From: an uncultured Clostridia bacterium
GTDB taxonomy: Bacteria > Bacillota > Clostridia > Christensenellales > Aristaeellaceae
Direction: 5' to 3'
DNA length: 7,173 bases
NCBI GenBank assembly: GCA_946042585.1
Contig: CAMGDO010000043.1
Location: forward strand, 1 to 7,173
The notes below the pieces were generated by a model. The model was not told where the DNA came from and did no database searches. It saw only the letters and a program-made list of their open reading frames with translations. The position numbers and the translations under genes were made by a program. How positions within the stretch are numbered: position 1 is the first letter of the stretch; every line of letters starts with the position of its first letter. This document shows positions 6,530-7,173 of this stretch, one piece after another.

Positions 6530-7173
6530 TCAGAAATTGACGACCTTGGCGAAATCCTCGGCCTTGAGGGAAGCACCGCCGATGAGGCCGCCGTCGATTT
6601 CAGGCTGTGCCATCAGGCCGGAGGCATTCTTGGGGTTCATGCTGCCGCCGTACTGGATGCGCACCTTCTCGGCAACGCGCTTGCCATACTTGCGGGCGAT
6701 GGCGGCGCGGATGACGCCGATGGTTTCGTTGGCCTGCTCGTCGGTCGCGGTCAGACCCGTGCCGATGGCCCAGACGGGCTCGTAGGCGATGACGACCTTC
6801 TTGACTTCGTCGGGGGTCATGCCGTTGAGCGCGGTGATGGTCTGATACTCGATCAGGGAATCGGTGTAGCCGCCCTCGCGCTGTTCCTTGCGCTCACCCA
6901 CGCAGATGATGGGGGTGATGCCCGCGCGGATGGCCGCCACGGAGCGCAGGTTCACGGTTTCGTCGGTTTCACCGAAATACTGACGGCGTTCGCTGTGGCC
7001 GATGATGGCGTAGTCAACGCCGCAGGCCTTGAGCATATCGGCGGAGAGCTCGCCCGTGTAGGCGCCGCTTTCCTTCCAGTGCATGTTCTGCACGCCGATC
7101 TTGATCTTGCTGCCGCGGGCAGCCTGCTTGGCGGCATGTACCAGCAGAGCGGGCACGCACAGCACGACGGTGC
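6530..7173 (-). CDS. tpiA: Triosephosphate isomerase, 5' end outside the window
   Basis: TpiA interconverts dihydroxyacetone phosphate and glyceraldehyde 3-phosphate in cytoplasmic glycolysis. The visible 213 residues are the C-terminal majority of the usual ~250-residue barrel. The catalytic His is in IIGHSERR (codon 6995-6997) and the catalytic Glu in [11 protein letters not shown] (codon 6779-6781), with loop 6 intact. Phosphate-binding motifs YGGSM and DGGLIGGAS follow near the C-terminus. The reading frame is open to the window edge, and the first residues ([10 protein letters not shown]) match an internal strand of the family. The GTG at 7163-7165 is therefore internal, not the start, and about 37 residues including the catalytic Lys of the N-terminal strand are missing. 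The stop TGA lies 9 nt from yhbY. In many Bacillota tpiA is followed by gpmI in a glycolytic operon; here it is followed by yhbY and a terminator. Confidence 0.96.
   Translation of the reverse strand, partial: TVVLCVPALLVHAAKQAARGSKIKIGVQNMHWKESGAYTGELSADMLKACGVDYAIIGHSERRQYFGETDETVNLRSVAAIRAGITPIICVGERKEQREGGYTDSLIEYQTITALNGMTPDEVKKVVIAYEPVWAIGTGLTATDEQANETIGVIRAAIARKYGKRVAEKVRIQYGGSMNPKNASGLMAQPEIDGGLIGGASLKAEDFAKVVNF

Noticed and set aside
7163..7165. GTG as a start codon for a short triosephosphate isomerase
   Set aside because: The frame stays open to the window edge and the residues around it match an internal strand of the family. The catalytic Lys region must lie upstream, outside the window.

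Overview
The window reads as an ordinary chromosomal segment of a moderately GC-rich (high fifties percent by eye) member of the Bacillota, most likely Clostridia. The reasons are strong AGGAGG-type ribosome binding sites, short U-tract terminators, a second type IIA topoisomerase of the clostridial topoisomerase IV type, and a YhbY-family protein. The species cannot be named from the sequence. All genes lie on the minus strand, so transcription runs from high to low coordinates.

Layout in transcription order: (1) the 3' part of tpiA (triosephosphate isomerase, cut by the window edge at 7173), followed 9 nt later by a yhbY-like RNA-binding protein gene. This pair ends at an intrinsic terminator at 6180-6214. 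(2) A compact intergenic region holding a consensus extended -10 promoter (6130-6159) about 20 bp past that terminator. (3) A tightly packed three-gene unit, parE (4099-6093) - unknown secreted acidic protein (2645-4081) - parC (175-2622), with gaps of 17 and 22 nt, each gap holding a ribosome binding site. (4) A non-coding tail (1-174) with a perfect 13-bp stem-loop and a strong intrinsic terminator facing the operon.

ParE and ParC together would form an ATP-dependent topoisomerase IV that unlinks (decatenates) replicated chromosomes. The point most worth attention is the unrecognised gene between them. It encodes a 478-residue, very acidic protein with an apparent signal peptide, so an extracytoplasmic protein seems to be co-transcribed with a cytoplasmic DNA topoisomerase. 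I see no mobile element, CRISPR array, tRNA, rRNA or clear novel multi-gene system. Several long plus-strand ORFs are antisense shadows caused by codon choice.
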